Below are positions 53,988-63,612 of a stretch of 64,000 bases of DNA, one piece after another. A program made the position numbers and the translations under genes. The first letter of the stretch is position 1. Each line of letters opens with the position of its first letter. The notes beneath the pieces were generated by a model. That model worked only from the letters and a program-made list of their open reading frames with translations. It had not been told where the DNA came from and did no database searches. This DNA comes from Dongia sedimenti (GTDB taxonomy: Bacteria; Pseudomonadota; Alphaproteobacteria; Dongiales; Dongiaceae), in the NCBI GenBank assembly GCA_030715195.1, contig JAUYVI010000007.1:186001-250000 (forward strand), written 5' to 3'.

Positions 53988-56603
53988 ATGGAGCGAATTA
54001 CACGCGTCGTGTCAGGGCCCCTTGCGCTCAAGATGGAGCGGATCAAGGCGGCACGGGAACACAGGCTAGGAGTCGAAGTAACAACCCTGCCCCTGTTGGC
54101 GGCACGATTGGCGGGTGGCTTCCGGCGACCTCCCACTACCGAGTTGCTTCAGCCTGCGATCCGCTACGCCCTGAAAGCGGGAGGATTCAAGGAGCTCGAG
54201 CCTCTGCGCGAACTGCCGGGGATGGTGCGTGCCGTCCAATCGACCCTGGCAACGATTTGGCGCGCCGATTTTGTCCTTGATGCGAACAGAAGTGCGCGCC
54301 TCAGGGATCTAGCAACCTTGGATCAGCGGGTCCGCCGTACTTTGCCCGCGGGTGTGCTTGTCCCGCCGGACTTACGCGACGCGGCCATCGCACGTCTGTC
54401 GCATGCTAAGCTGTTGCTTGGGCGCGTCGAGCTGACCGGGATCATCGACGTCGATCTCGTATGGCGTCCATTGATCTCGGCCCTCGCCGGATTATTGCCA
54501 TTGTCTTGGGCCGCTCCATGCGCGGGCGACCGGAATTGGTTTCCTGGCTCCCTGACAGAGTCGCGGATACCTACCCAGGTACGTCTCACGGCCGTAGTGT
54601 GTGCCGACCCGCACTCCGAAGTGGTCGAGACCCTGCGCTGGGTAAGAAGTCTCATGGTTTCGGGTGTGGCTGCCTCGGACATCGCTATAGCGGCTACCTC
54701 CTGCGAGCCTTGGGACCAGGCGATGCTCGTACTGGCTCGCGGTGCCGGGCTCCCGTTACATTTTACTCATGGGATTGCAGCTCTCGAGGAGCCGGCGGGT
54801 CAGGCCTGCGCAGCGCTGGCCGATGTTCTTTTGCGCGGCGTTTCACAACGTCGGGTGCGCCGGCTTCTGCGACGCTCGGCACGTGCCCGCGAAGGGCTCC
54901 CGGGCGATTGGGGCCAAGGCCTCCGGCGCTCGGCGGGACTCTTCACCGTAGCGCAATGGCAAGCCGCCTTGATTGCCGCGCGTTCGGAGCGCCCAAGCGG
55001 TGTGGCTAGTGAGGACGTTCTCCTCCCTCGCATCGCAGAGCTGGCTCAAGGAGTGACAGAGGCTGCGGCGGCAGGCGAGAAGTTCTTGGGGGGCCATGCA
55101 CTTGCGATCTGGCGCCAAGCCTTGCGAGCGGCCCCTGCCGAGGCCCTCGACGTGAGCCTTCAAACTCTGCGCGTCGCTGACGGAATCTCTCCTGGAGCGG
55201 CGGTCACATGGGGCCCCGCCGCGCACTTGGCGTCTTCGCCGCGGCGACACGTCCGCCTGCTAGGCCTCACCGGCCGCGGCTGGCCGCGCGCCAGATCCGA
55301 GGATCCCCTGATTCCGGAGCATGTGCTGTCGCGCGTTCAGCTGGAACCTATCCCGCGGCCGGAACAGGACATCCGCGCGTTCGAAACGATTCGGGCGCAC
55401 GCGGTCGGAAGCTTCTGTGTTTCGCGCAGCCGTCGGTCCGCCGAGGGAACGCTGCTTTCACCGAGTCGGCTTTTCCCCGTTGACGGCGTTGAGGTATTCG
55501 CTAAGGCGCGCGCGCCGGCACATGCCTTCAGCGAATCCGACCGGCTCCTGGCTCGTCCACTGGAGGCGCGCGAAAAGCCAACGCTGGCGCTCGCAGTTGC
55601 CGCGTGGAGGGCCTGGCAATCGCCAGATTTTACGGCCTGGGACGGGCAAGTCGGTCCGGACGACCCGGTTGTGCGTGCTGCTCTTGCCCGCGAACAGTCG
55701 GCCACGTCTCTGCGGCGCCTGCTTCGCGACCCGTTGGGTTTTGTCTGGCGCTCCGCCCTTGGCTGGCGGCCGGCCGATATCCATTCCGACGTGCTGGCCC
55801 TGGACCACGCCACGTTCGGCGAACTGGTTCACGAAGTCCTTGGGCTGGCCGTGGAGCGTTTGGAATCCACTCCTGGTTTGAACCGCGCAACGTTGCAGGA
55901 ACTGCAGGGCGCGGTCGAGGTCGCCGGAGACACGGTCGCATTGCGCTGGCCATCCGAGCGACCGGTGCCACCCGCACTGCTTTGGCGGCGCACAATCGAC
56001 GAAGCGGTGCGCTTGGCCGTCGCCGGTTTGGCGTTTGACCAAGGACTGCAGCCCGGAACGCGCAGCTGGAGTGAGGTGCCGTTCGGCGAGGAAGCCGAAG
56101 CGGCGGCTTGGCAAATCGACGCGGAGGTGCGGCTGGGAGGCTTGCGGGTGGGCGGTCGCATCGACCGTCTGGATTTGCGGGGCGACGGCGGCGCGGCGCG
56201 AGTCACCGACTATAAAACCAGTGCAGTGCCACGGAACATGTCAGCAATAGTGCTCGCCGGCGGCGCGGAGCTGCAGCGCGTGACCTATGCCGCGGCCGTT
56301 CGATGCCTTCTACCCGAGGTTCGCCAAGTCGTGTCCCGATTGACTTACCTTCGCGGCGGCCCCGAAGCACACGCCCTTTCCGGCGACGCGCTTGACGCGG
56401 CAATCGCCGACACAGAGCGGTTCATCGCGGCCGCCGTGGCCCTAGTCTCGGACGGAGCCGCGCCGCCGGGGCCAGATGCGCGAGAGCCTTTCAATAATCT
56501 GCGGCTGGCGCTGCCGGCCGACCTGGAGAACTATCTGTTTCGAAAGTCGCGCGCGCTCTGGACCGCGGCGGGCGAGCTGCCGACCTTCTGGAGCGCACCA
56601 TGA
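53988..56603 (+). CDS. AddB-like protein with PD-(D/E)XK nuclease domain, helicase site lost
   Basis: An 871-aa protein related to the AddB/RexB family. The N-terminal region lacks a Walker A motif. The C-terminal RecB-type nuclease keeps the His in FGELVHEVLGL near residue 612, GRIDRLDLRGDGG near 722 and the catalytic VTDYKT near 738. The cysteines that hold the Fe-S cluster in canonical AddB are not seen (DPLGFVWRSALGW at the first site, none at the C-terminus). ATG 53988 with GAGG upstream is preferred over ATG 53919. It overlaps the next gene by ATGA, so the two are made as partners. It lies 123 nt after the RT-nitrilase gene. Confidence 0.8.
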   Translation: MERITRVVSGPLALKMERIKAAREHRLGVEVTTLPLLAARLAGGFRRPPTTELLQPAIRYALKAGGFKELEPLRELPGMVRAVQSTLATIWRADFVLDANRSARLRDLATLDQRVRRTLPAGVLVPPDLRDAAIARLSHAKLLLGRVELTGIIDVDLVWRPLISALAGLLPLSWAAPCAGDRNWFPGSLTESRIPTQVRLTAVVCADPHSEVVETLRWVRSLMVSGVAASDIAIAATSCEPWDQAMLVLARGAGLPLHFTHGIAALEEPAGQACAALADVLLRGVSQRRVRRLLRRSARAREGLPGDWGQGLRRSAGLFTVAQWQAALIAARSERPSGVASEDVLLPRIAELAQGVTEAAAAGEKFLGGHALAIWRQALRAAPAEALDVSLQTLRVADGISPGAAVTWGPAAHLASSPRRHVRLLGLTGRGWPRARSEDPLIPEHVLSRVQLEPIPRPEQDIRAFETIRAHAVGSFCVSRSRRSAEGTLLSPSRLFPVDGVEVFAKARAPAHAFSESDRLLARPLEAREKPTLALAVAAWRAWQSPDFTAWDGQVGPDDPVVRAALAREQSATSLRRLLRDPLGFVWRSALGWRPADIHSDVLALDHATFGELVHEVLGLAVERLESTPGLNRATLQELQGAVEVAGDTVALRWPSERPVPPALLWRRTIDEAVRLAVAGLAFDQGLQPGTRSWSEVPFGEEAEAAAWQIDAEVRLGGLRVGGRIDRLDLRGDGGAARVTDYKTSAVPRNMSAIVLAGGAELQRVTYAAAVRCLLPEVRQVVSRLTYLRGGPEAHALSGDALDAAIADTERFIAAAVALVSDGAAPPGPDAREPFNNLRLALPADLENYLFRKSRALWTAAGELPTFWSAP

Positions 56604-59600
56604 CGCTCGTCGACGAAGCTGCACGGCGCCGTGCGCTGACCGCCTTGTCGGAGACTCTCTTGGTCGAGGCGGCAGCGGGAACCGGCAAAACGGCACTAAT
56701 GGCGGGCCGTTGTGCGTTGCTGCTAGCAAGCGGGATCAAGCCCGGCGCTATCGCGGCGATTACCTTTACCGAGCTAGCCGCCGGCGAGCTTGCTTTGCGC
56801 ATCCGCCAGATGGTGGAGGCACTTCTGAGTGGGAAGATCCCACCGGAGCTTCATCCAGCCCTTCCCGACGGCCTGCACGCGGACCAGCGCACGAAGCTCC
56901 AGGCGGCGCACGCGCGGCTGGACGAGCTCACAGCGACCACGATCCACGGGTTCTGCCAATCCATAATTCGCGCCTATGCGGTCGAGGCTGACCTTGATCC
57001 GGGCGCGGCGGTGATGGACGGAGCGCAGGCGGATGCGATGTTCGAGGGAGCGTTTACGCGATGGCTGCGCGGCCGCCTGGCCCAGGATGCCGAAGCGGCG
57101 GGAGCCGTTGGCGTGCTCGCAGGCGACGATCCGCTGAAGGTTGTCGATACGCTACGAGAACTCGCACGACTGCGGCGCAGTCACCCGACTGCTCGACCGC
57201 CGTCCGTAGACCTCTCCTACCGCCCGGACTTGGAATTCCGCGATGCTGTTGAAGCCTTCGAGCGCTGGGCTGCGGGCCAGCCGGGCGAGCCTAAGACCCA
57301 AGACCTGCTGGAAGAGATGCGCGATTTGGCTGGCTTCTTCGGCGACACCCTCGCCCAGCCCTGCAGTTTTGCCGTCCTGTGGCGGCTAGCGAGCCCACGG
57401 CGAACGCGATTTATGAAGGGCAAAGGCCTTGGATGGCGCAGCTATAATCTTAAGGCGGCCTGGAAGCAGGTGGCCGGAGCGGAGGACGGCCCCGCGCTGT
57501 TCGAAGCGGCATCATCGTACTATGAAGCCTGCCGAACTGCCTTCGCTGCTTTGATGGGCGAGATCGGTGGCGCGTTGATCGCAGACCTGTCAGTCGAACT
57601 CGACGAACTTCTCGCCGACTACGCTGGCCGCAAGCGCGCCGCGGCGGCGCTTGACTTCGACGACCTTTTGTTGCGCGCCCGTGCACTGGTGCGGGGCCAC
57701 GAAGAGGTGCGCCTGTCCTTGGGACACCGATACCGGCACATCTTCGTCGACGAGTTTCAGGATACTGACCCGGTTCAAGCCGAGATCATCTTCGCGATCA
57801 CAACCGACACGTTCCCACCGCGCTGGACGGACGCCGTTCCGCGCCCTGGTGCACTGTTCTTGGTGGGTGATCCCAAGCAGGCCATCTATCGATTTCGGGG
57901 CGCTCACGTTGCAGCATACCAGGCGGTCCGCGAAGCCTTCTTGGCGCGTGACCCCAGCTCGATCATCCAAGTGACTGCTAATTTCCGCTCGGAAGAGGGG
58001 ATACTGGAGCACGTTAACAGCTGCTTCCAGCTCCCGCTCGCTGCCGCGGGACAGCCCGGCTACGTGCCGCTTGCGCCGACATTGGAGCCTCGCGACGGGC
58101 TCGTGCCTTGCGTGGCCAAGATCACCGTCGACGTCCGGACCCTCTCGGCTAGGCAGCAACGTGATACCGAGGCGGAGGCAGTAGCGCTCCTCTGTCGCAG
58201 GCTCGTGGGTGCGGTCGATGTCCGCCGCCGCGACGGGAAACGTACGCTGCTGCGCCCTGGGGACATCGCACTCCTCGCACCGACCGGATCTGAACTGTGG
58301 CGCTACGAGCGTGCGCTCGAGGCAGAGGGCCTCGCGGTTGCCTCCCAGGCCGGCAAGGCGCTTATGCGAAGGCAGGAAACGCAGGACCTGCTGGCATTGC
58401 TACGGACGTTGGCTGACCCATCCGACACGCTGGCATTCGGAGCGTTCCTTCGCGGACCTATGGTCGGCCTCACCGAGGCGAGGCTACTGGCGGTGACCGC
58501 ACAGCTTCCGCCGGCGGCCGATGGGCGCCCAACCATGTTTACTATGCTGACCGACCCGTGCCAGGTGGCGGACGCGGAGGCTCGGCAGGTCCTGGAGATG
58601 CTCCAAGTACTCCGCCGTCGCACCGCTTCGGCAACCCCCGCCGCCCTGCTCGCCGAGGCCATCGAGCGCCTGAACCTGCGGGTCGTGCTCGCGCTACGCA
58701 CTGGTGATCGTAGCGGGCGCGCTATTGCCAACCTCGATGCCCTCATTACCTTGGCGCGGCCGTATGGCGTCCGAGGCTTGTCCGCGTTCGTGGCCGATCT
58801 CACCGCCGACTGGCAGGCGGGCCGTGGGCTAACCGAAGGACGTATAGACGAGAGCGAAGAAGCAGTATCCCTGGTCACAATCCATAGCGCCAAGGGGCTC
58901 GAGTGGCCCGTGGTGATTCCAGTGAATACCGGCACTCAGCTGCGAGCTCCCGAGCAGTTCGTGCACCGCCAATCAGATGACACCTTGCATTGGGTACTCG
59001 GCGGCCTGCCGCCTCCCCACTTGGCCGACGCCCAGGCCGAGGAAGCGAGCGAGGCGGCCCGTGAGCGGGAGCGACTTTGGTACGTGGCGTGCACTCGGGC
59101 CCGAGACTTGTTGATACTGCCCGATCTAATCGGCGCAGACCCTACGAGTTGGGCGCGCATTTTGGACCTGGGCGCGACGCGCCTCCCTGAACTCAACGCG
59201 ATGGCTCTCCCCGAAACGCGGCGGCGGCGGACGCCTTCAGCGACGAACCTGCAGACGCCGGAGGTCTTCGCCGCAGAGGATGAGTTCATCGTAGCTGCCG
59301 CACCGCCAATCGTTTGGCGGCGACCCAGCGACCATGATGATGACCGTCAGCACCTCGGGGAGGTGGAGGCAAGCGAAGCGGTGGACGATCAGGTCGAAGT
59401 GGTTCAGCCCATAGGCGCCGGGCGGGTCCGCGGGATTCTCCTGCACAAACTCATGGAGGAGATGGTCACCGGCGAGCTTGCCAGAGAGCAGGCCATCGTC
59501 ACTGCGCGTGCTGCGGAGCTCGGAGGGGAACTCCGCACGCTTGAAGCCGGCGAGGCCACCCATCCTGATCCCGCAGAGTGCGCGATGACAGCGCTACGGG

Positions 59601-59893
59601 CTCGCAGCTTGCCCGAAGTCGAAGCGTTTTGGCCGTCGCTCCAAACCGAAGTCCCACTGTTCGCGATAGATGCCGATGGCGCGTTGGTCGCAGGCCGGGC
59701 GGACGCTCTCTCCGTTGTCGAAGGCCGGATCGAACTCGTCGTAGACTGGAAGAGCGATCTCGCCCCAAGCCAGGCTGAAAGGGCGGCGCATGCCAGCCAG
59801 GTGGCGGCCTACCTTAGAGTTACGGGTGCTGCCCGTGGCGCGATCGTTTATCTCAGCCGGGGCGAGGTGGTGTGGGTGCAAGCTGAGGCTTGA
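56600..59893 (+). CDS. AddA/RecB-like UvrD-family helicase-nuclease
   Basis: A 1097-aa SF1A helicase with a C-terminal nuclease: Walker A EAAAGTGKTAL (25-31), motif Ia AAITFTELAAGEL, Walker B HIFVDEFQDTD near 380, motif III LVGDPKQAIYRFRGA, motif V VSLVTIHSAKGLEWP, motif VI YVACTRARDLL near 825 and a RecB nuclease VVDWKSD near 1046 with His in GILLHKLMEEM. It should unwind and degrade double-stranded ends together with the AddB-like partner. Its position inside an ICE cargo block right after a defence RT suggests anti-phage use rather than housekeeping repair. Confidence 0.85.
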   Translation: MTLVDEAARRRALTALSETLLVEAAAGTGKTALMAGRCALLLASGIKPGAIAAITFTELAAGELALRIRQMVEALLSGKIPPELHPALPDGLHADQRTKLQAAHARLDELTATTIHGFCQSIIRAYAVEADLDPGAAVMDGAQADAMFEGAFTRWLRGRLAQDAEAAGAVGVLAGDDPLKVVDTLRELARLRRSHPTARPPSVDLSYRPDLEFRDAVEAFERWAAGQPGEPKTQDLLEEMRDLAGFFGDTLAQPCSFAVLWRLASPRRTRFMKGKGLGWRSYNLKAAWKQVAGAEDGPALFEAASSYYEACRTAFAALMGEIGGALIADLSVELDELLADYAGRKRAAAALDFDDLLLRARALVRGHEEVRLSLGHRYRHIFVDEFQDTDPVQAEIIFAITTDTFPPRWTDAVPRPGALFLVGDPKQAIYRFRGAHVAAYQAVREAFLARDPSSIIQVTANFRSEEGILEHVNSCFQLPLAAAGQPGYVPLAPTLEPRDGLVPCVAKITVDVRTLSARQQRDTEAEAVALLCRRLVGAVDVRRRDGKRTLLRPGDIALLAPTGSELWRYERALEAEGLAVASQAGKALMRRQETQDLLALLRTLADPSDTLAFGAFLRGPMVGLTEARLLAVTAQLPPAADGRPTMFTMLTDPCQVADAEARQVLEMLQVLRRRTASATPAALLAEAIERLNLRVVLALRTGDRSGRAIANLDALITLARPYGVRGLSAFVADLTADWQAGRGLTEGRIDESEEAVSLVTIHSAKGLEWPVVIPVNTGTQLRAPEQFVHRQSDDTLHWVLGGLPPPHLADAQAEEASEAARERERLWYVACTRARDLLILPDLIGADPTSWARILDLGATRLPELNAMALPETRRRRTPSATNLQTPEVFAAEDEFIVAAAPPIVWRRPSDHDDDRQHLGEVEASEAVDDQVEVVQPIGAGRVRGILLHKLMEEMVTGELAREQAIVTARAAELGGELRTLEAGEATHPDPAECAMTALRARSLPEVEAFWPSLQTEVPLFAIDADGALVAGRADALSVVEGRIELVVDWKSDLAPSQAERAAHASQVAAYLRVTGAARGAIVYLSRGEVVWVQAEA

Positions 59894-60100
59894 GAGCGAA
59901 CAGCTAGGGTGGACGCATGTCGCAGACGATGGTCACGATCTTTACTTCAGCGGCTCAGCAAGGCGTTAGCAGTCGGCACTGGGGTGCCAGATTTTCAGAG
60001 GGATCTTCCCGAACTGTTTGGACATCTATGCGATCGGGCGTGCAGCCTGGTAGCAAACCGATCAACAGTGGGTGCGGGATCGCCTTCGCTCTCCGGAGGC

Positions 60101-60691
60101 TCAGCTACCAAGATGCTTGCTGTATTTTTGGATTGCGTCGTCGAGCAGCGATTGGGCGTACTCCCATCGCTTGGTAGCGCTACGCTTCTTGTGTGTCCAG
60201 GCCTTGAGTTTACCCGGCCCATTCCGGCGCTTTGCCAACGCGTCGAGCCGGAAGCGCGCATTCTCGACGTAATAATTAAAAGTCCATTCTCGATTCTTCT
60301 TGTCCTGCACATATGAGATGGCATTGTCCTCAATGAGCCCCCCGAGGAAGTCTCTGAAGTGCTGGTAAACTAGCTTCCGTTTGCTCAATTTCTCTCCGAG
60401 GAAGACGGCGCGCCATAACGAGAATGCGGCACCGACCATATCTTGAGCAGCAAAGAACTGTTCATCCTCCCATGTGCTGCGGTTCTTTTCGAGGAGTTCA
60501 AACAGTTTGAGGCAACACTGTTGATTCTCGGAGCGCCGCTCAACCAGCCATCGCATATGCGCGAGATTTTTAGCAGGCGCATCGATCTTGTCAGTATGCA
60601 CCGTCTTCGAAGATCCCGCGTCTATTCGGCTAGCCGTGTGCGCCAATCGATCACCTATGTGCAGGCGGTGCTTTGTCAGTGCCGGTCTCAT
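60101..60691 (-). CDS. Hypothetical protein in the cargo block
   Basis: A 196-aa, Lys/Arg-rich protein on the opposite strand to its neighbours. It has no recognised domain; the middle (FSLWRAVFLGE, then YQHFRDFLGGLIEDN, EWTFNYYVENARFRLDAL) reads as a helical protein. The local base composition is richer in A/T than the ICE backbone, suggesting separate acquisition. The start is uncertain; an inner Met at residue 46 is possible. It may belong to the defence cargo, but nothing in the sequence shows it. Confidence 0.55.
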   Translation of the reverse strand: MRPALTKHRLHIGDRLAHTASRIDAGSSKTVHTDKIDAPAKNLAHMRWLVERRSENQQCCLKLFELLEKNRSTWEDEQFFAAQDMVGAAFSLWRAVFLGEKLSKRKLVYQHFRDFLGGLIEDNAISYVQDKKNREWTFNYYVENARFRLDALAKRRNGPGKLKAWTHKKRSATKRWEYAQSLLDDAIQKYSKHLGS

Positions 60692-60996
60692 TTACGCTGA
60701 TCACATATCAGGTCGCCATGCATGGTCGCTTGGTTTGCGCTTCTGCCACACCGTATAGCCTCGCCTGGCCATCCCGTGGGCACTGTCATAGCGCCTACTC
60801 TTCAAGACATTGCCCATAACTGCACGAGAACCTCAACCGCGCCTTGCCCCTGTCGGATACTATATCTAGTAGTTTCGACAGATGGAGAGCCACAGTAAAG
60901 CTTTATAATCAAAAACTTATTGACGTTATCCACAGTCAGAAGGACAACGTTGTCGCAACTTATGCGGCAGCGACTGCGCCGCGACCCGGGGGGATT

Positions 60997-61422
60997 ATGG
61001 ACAACGTTGCGCGCGCACTCGAGGTGTATTCGCAGGAAACGCGAAGATACGCGGAGCTAAAGAGTTCAACGGAGGCGACCTACTATCCGGTGATCAGGAA
61101 CTTACTGACAACCGCTTTGAACGAGCGCTCTCTGCCGTTTGAAATACGAACAGGCACGAGTGAGCAGCGCCGTGTGAAAGGGCGCGATGCGCCAGACTTT
61201 GTCCTCAGTGACAACGGACTGCTGGTATCCGCTTTCGGCGAAATCAAACTCCCCGAAGTCGATCTCGAAGACATCGCAATGTCTGAAGATAGAGACGACC
61301 AAATCGGTCGCTATCTTGCACAGACAGGTATGCCGGCCGTTGAGCTACCTCATTGCCGAGGTCTTGCATCTGAGGCCGCCGATCACCTTCTAATTTTCGG
61401 AAGATGGTCGAGTGATTCATGA
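60997..61422 (+). CDS. Truncated restriction-type PD-(D/E)XK nuclease domain
   Basis: A protein of about 141 aa that matches the N-terminal nuclease domain of Eco57I/type ISP restriction enzymes: ELKSSTEATYYPVIRNLL, then DAPDFVLSD (Asp) and FGEIKLPEVDL (Glu-x-Lys), followed by DDQIGRYL. The methylase and helicase parts are absent. The frame is open upstream to 60844, but ATG 60997 with GGGGGG before it is a better start. Its TGA overlaps the relaxase ATG (ATGA). It looks like the stub of a larger gene cut when the block joined the ICE, yet the neat coupling leaves open a small working protein. Confidence 0.6.
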   Translation: MDNVARALEVYSQETRRYAELKSSTEATYYPVIRNLLTTALNERSLPFEIRTGTSEQRRVKGRDAPDFVLSDNGLLVSAFGEIKLPEVDLEDIAMSEDRDDQIGRYLAQTGMPAVELPHCRGLASEAADHLLIFGRWSSDS

Positions 61423-63401
61423 AGTGCGACGAAAAGTTCACGCCCAAGCTGGGTCGGATACGATCGCGATCGCTTCGAGGGCGGACATTCCTGCGAGAGA
61501 TCCAGACAGCCCTCGGGCGCGCAAGTAGGCTTCGCCAGGCAAGATCGGGTAGACAGAGCAAATTTGACGGCAGCCGCATCGGTCGGGGCGCGGGTATCGG
61601 CCGAGTCGTAGGGCGGCAGGACCGTGTCAGCGCACTACGGTGCCGGCACGTCATCGTTAAGGCGCGGCTGATACGCTTGTCTCCATCCGGCCTAAGTGGC
61701 GCAAAGGCTCACCTTCGGTACCTGCAGCGTGATGGCGTTACGCGAGAAGGAGAGCCAGGCGCCCTCTATAGCGCCGAACAGGATCGTACCGAGGGATCGA
61801 GTTTTCTCGATCGATGCGATGGCGATCGCCACCAGTTCCGCTTCATCGTTTCCGTGGAGGATGCGATCGAGTACTCGGATCTGAAGCCGGTGACCCGACG
61901 GCTCATGCTTCAAATGGAACAGGATCTCGGCACCAAGCTCGAATGGATCGCCGTTGACCACTACAACACCGGCCATCCGCATACCCATATTGTCCTCAGA
62001 GGCAAGGACGACCAGGGCAAGGATCTCATCATAGCCCGCGAGTACTTGAGCCGCGGCATGCGCGAGCGCGCCGCGGAACTGGTCACCCTCGACCTCGGCC
62101 CACGCACCGACCACGAAATCCAATCCCGCCTGCGCGCTGAAGTCGAGCAAGAGCGGTTCACGAGCCTCGACCGCAGCCTTCTCCGCGAAACCGAACCTGA
62201 CGGCACGTTCCGATCCGGCCGTGACCAGGACAGTTTCCGCCAGACCCTCCGCGCCGGCAGGCTGCAGAAGCTGAAGCGCCTCGGACTGGCTGAGGAGGTC
62301 TCCCCCGGCCGATGGCGACTGGCTGCCGACCTGGAGTCGACCCTCCGTCGCATGGGCGAACGCGGAGACATCATCAAAGCTTTGCACCATGAGCTGACCC
62401 GCGCCCGGATCGACCGAGCATCATCGGACTTGGTGGTCCACAATCCTGGAGAGCTAAGCGGGCCGTTGATCGGCCGGGTCGTCTCACGTGGCCTCGCCGA
62501 CGAGCTCTCAGACCGGCACTATCTGGCCATCGACGCGTTAGACGGCCGCATCCACCATCTCGAAATCGGCCAAGCCGATGCGACCGAACCGACGCCGGAA
62601 GGCAGCATCGTCGCCGTCAGGCCGAAGCAACCGGCCGTCAAACCGACCGACCACACCATAGCCGACATTGCAGCGGCCCATGACGGCCGTTACAGCGCCG
62701 AGCTGCACCTCAAGTACGATCCCAGTACCACGGCAGCTTTCGTCGAAACCCAGATCCGGCGCCTCGAAGCCATGCGCCGTGCCGATATCGGCGTTGATCG
62801 CGAAGCAGACGGAACCTGGGTCATTTCATCAGATCATCTGGATCGGGCACTCCAGTATGAGCAGGTGCTGGCCCGCAAAGCACCAGTAGAGGTCCAAGTC
62901 CTCTCAACGCTGAAGCTGGAGCGTCAGGCTCACGCAGAGGGGGCCACCTGGCTAGACCACGAGTTGGTTGCCGGTGATGCAATGCCGATACGAGAGGCTG
63001 GCTTCGGCCAGGAGACCCGAAAGGCCTTAGCGCAACGTCGCCAATGGTTGCTGGAGCAGGGCTTGGCGTCGGAGAGCCAGGGCAGTTTCGTCTACCGGGC
63101 CAATCTCCTTCGAATCTTGCGCGAGCGCGAGTTGCAGAAGGTTGGAGGGCAGCTCGCTGGCGAGCTTGGGTTGCCTTACACACCGCAGGAACCGCGGGGG
63201 CGGATCGAAGGCATCTACCGCCGCCGTGTCGATCTCGCCAGCGGTCGTTTCGCCGTCGTTGAGAACGCGCGGGAATTCACCCTCGTCCCTTGGCGGCCCG
63301 TGCTCGAACGCAATCTCGGTCGGCAGGTCACTGGGGTTGCGAAAAGTGACGGCGGGATCTCGTGGAATATCGGACGCCAAAGGGGTCCCGCGATCTCATA
63401 G
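61419..63401 (+). CDS. Relaxase (VirD2-like, DUF3363)
   Basis: A 660-aa conjugative relaxase that nicks oriT and pilots the DNA strand. The histidine triad is visible in VDHYNTGHPHTHIVLRG near residue 185, preceded by the N-terminal Tyr region LRYLQRDGV. A DUF3363 domain follows from about residue 300 to the end. The N-terminus MKCDEKFTPKLGRIRSRS matches the usual start, so ATG 61419 is retained although it overlaps the truncated nuclease. oriT is expected close by but is not identified. Confidence 0.92.
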   Translation: MKCDEKFTPKLGRIRSRSLRGRTFLREIQTALGRASRLRQARSGRQSKFDGSRIGRGAGIGRVVGRQDRVSALRCRHVIVKARLIRLSPSGLSGAKAHLRYLQRDGVTREGEPGALYSAEQDRTEGSSFLDRCDGDRHQFRFIVSVEDAIEYSDLKPVTRRLMLQMEQDLGTKLEWIAVDHYNTGHPHTHIVLRGKDDQGKDLIIAREYLSRGMRERAAELVTLDLGPRTDHEIQSRLRAEVEQERFTSLDRSLLRETEPDGTFRSGRDQDSFRQTLRAGRLQKLKRLGLAEEVSPGRWRLAADLESTLRRMGERGDIIKALHHELTRARIDRASSDLVVHNPGELSGPLIGRVVSRGLADELSDRHYLAIDALDGRIHHLEIGQADATEPTPEGSIVAVRPKQPAVKPTDHTIADIAAAHDGRYSAELHLKYDPSTTAAFVETQIRRLEAMRRADIGVDREADGTWVISSDHLDRALQYEQVLARKAPVEVQVLSTLKLERQAHAEGATWLDHELVAGDAMPIREAGFGQETRKALAQRRQWLLEQGLASESQGSFVYRANLLRILRERELQKVGGQLAGELGLPYTPQEPRGRIEGIYRRRVDLASGRFAVVENAREFTLVPWRPVLERNLGRQVTGVAKSDGGISWNIGRQRGPAIS

Positions 63402-63612
63402 ACATACCGATCCGGCGTTGGTGTGATTCAGCAGATGGATGTTCGGCTGATCTGCGCTCTCCTCGCTTCTATCTCCAAGATCGTCAGGCCGTGCACCGAA
63501 ACGTCGTTTCAGCGTAGTTGGGCGCAGGTAATGGCGCCGAGAGATTCTTAGCTGTTGGTGAATGCTTGTCTCGTCGCGCTGCTCTTTGCAGCGCTCATCG
63601 GGACGAGACGAG

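Noticed and set aside
56600-59893. Gabija-type system (UvrD helicase with OLD nuclease)
   Set aside because: The partner is an AddB-like PD-(D/E)XK protein, and no OLD/TOPRIM gene is present.
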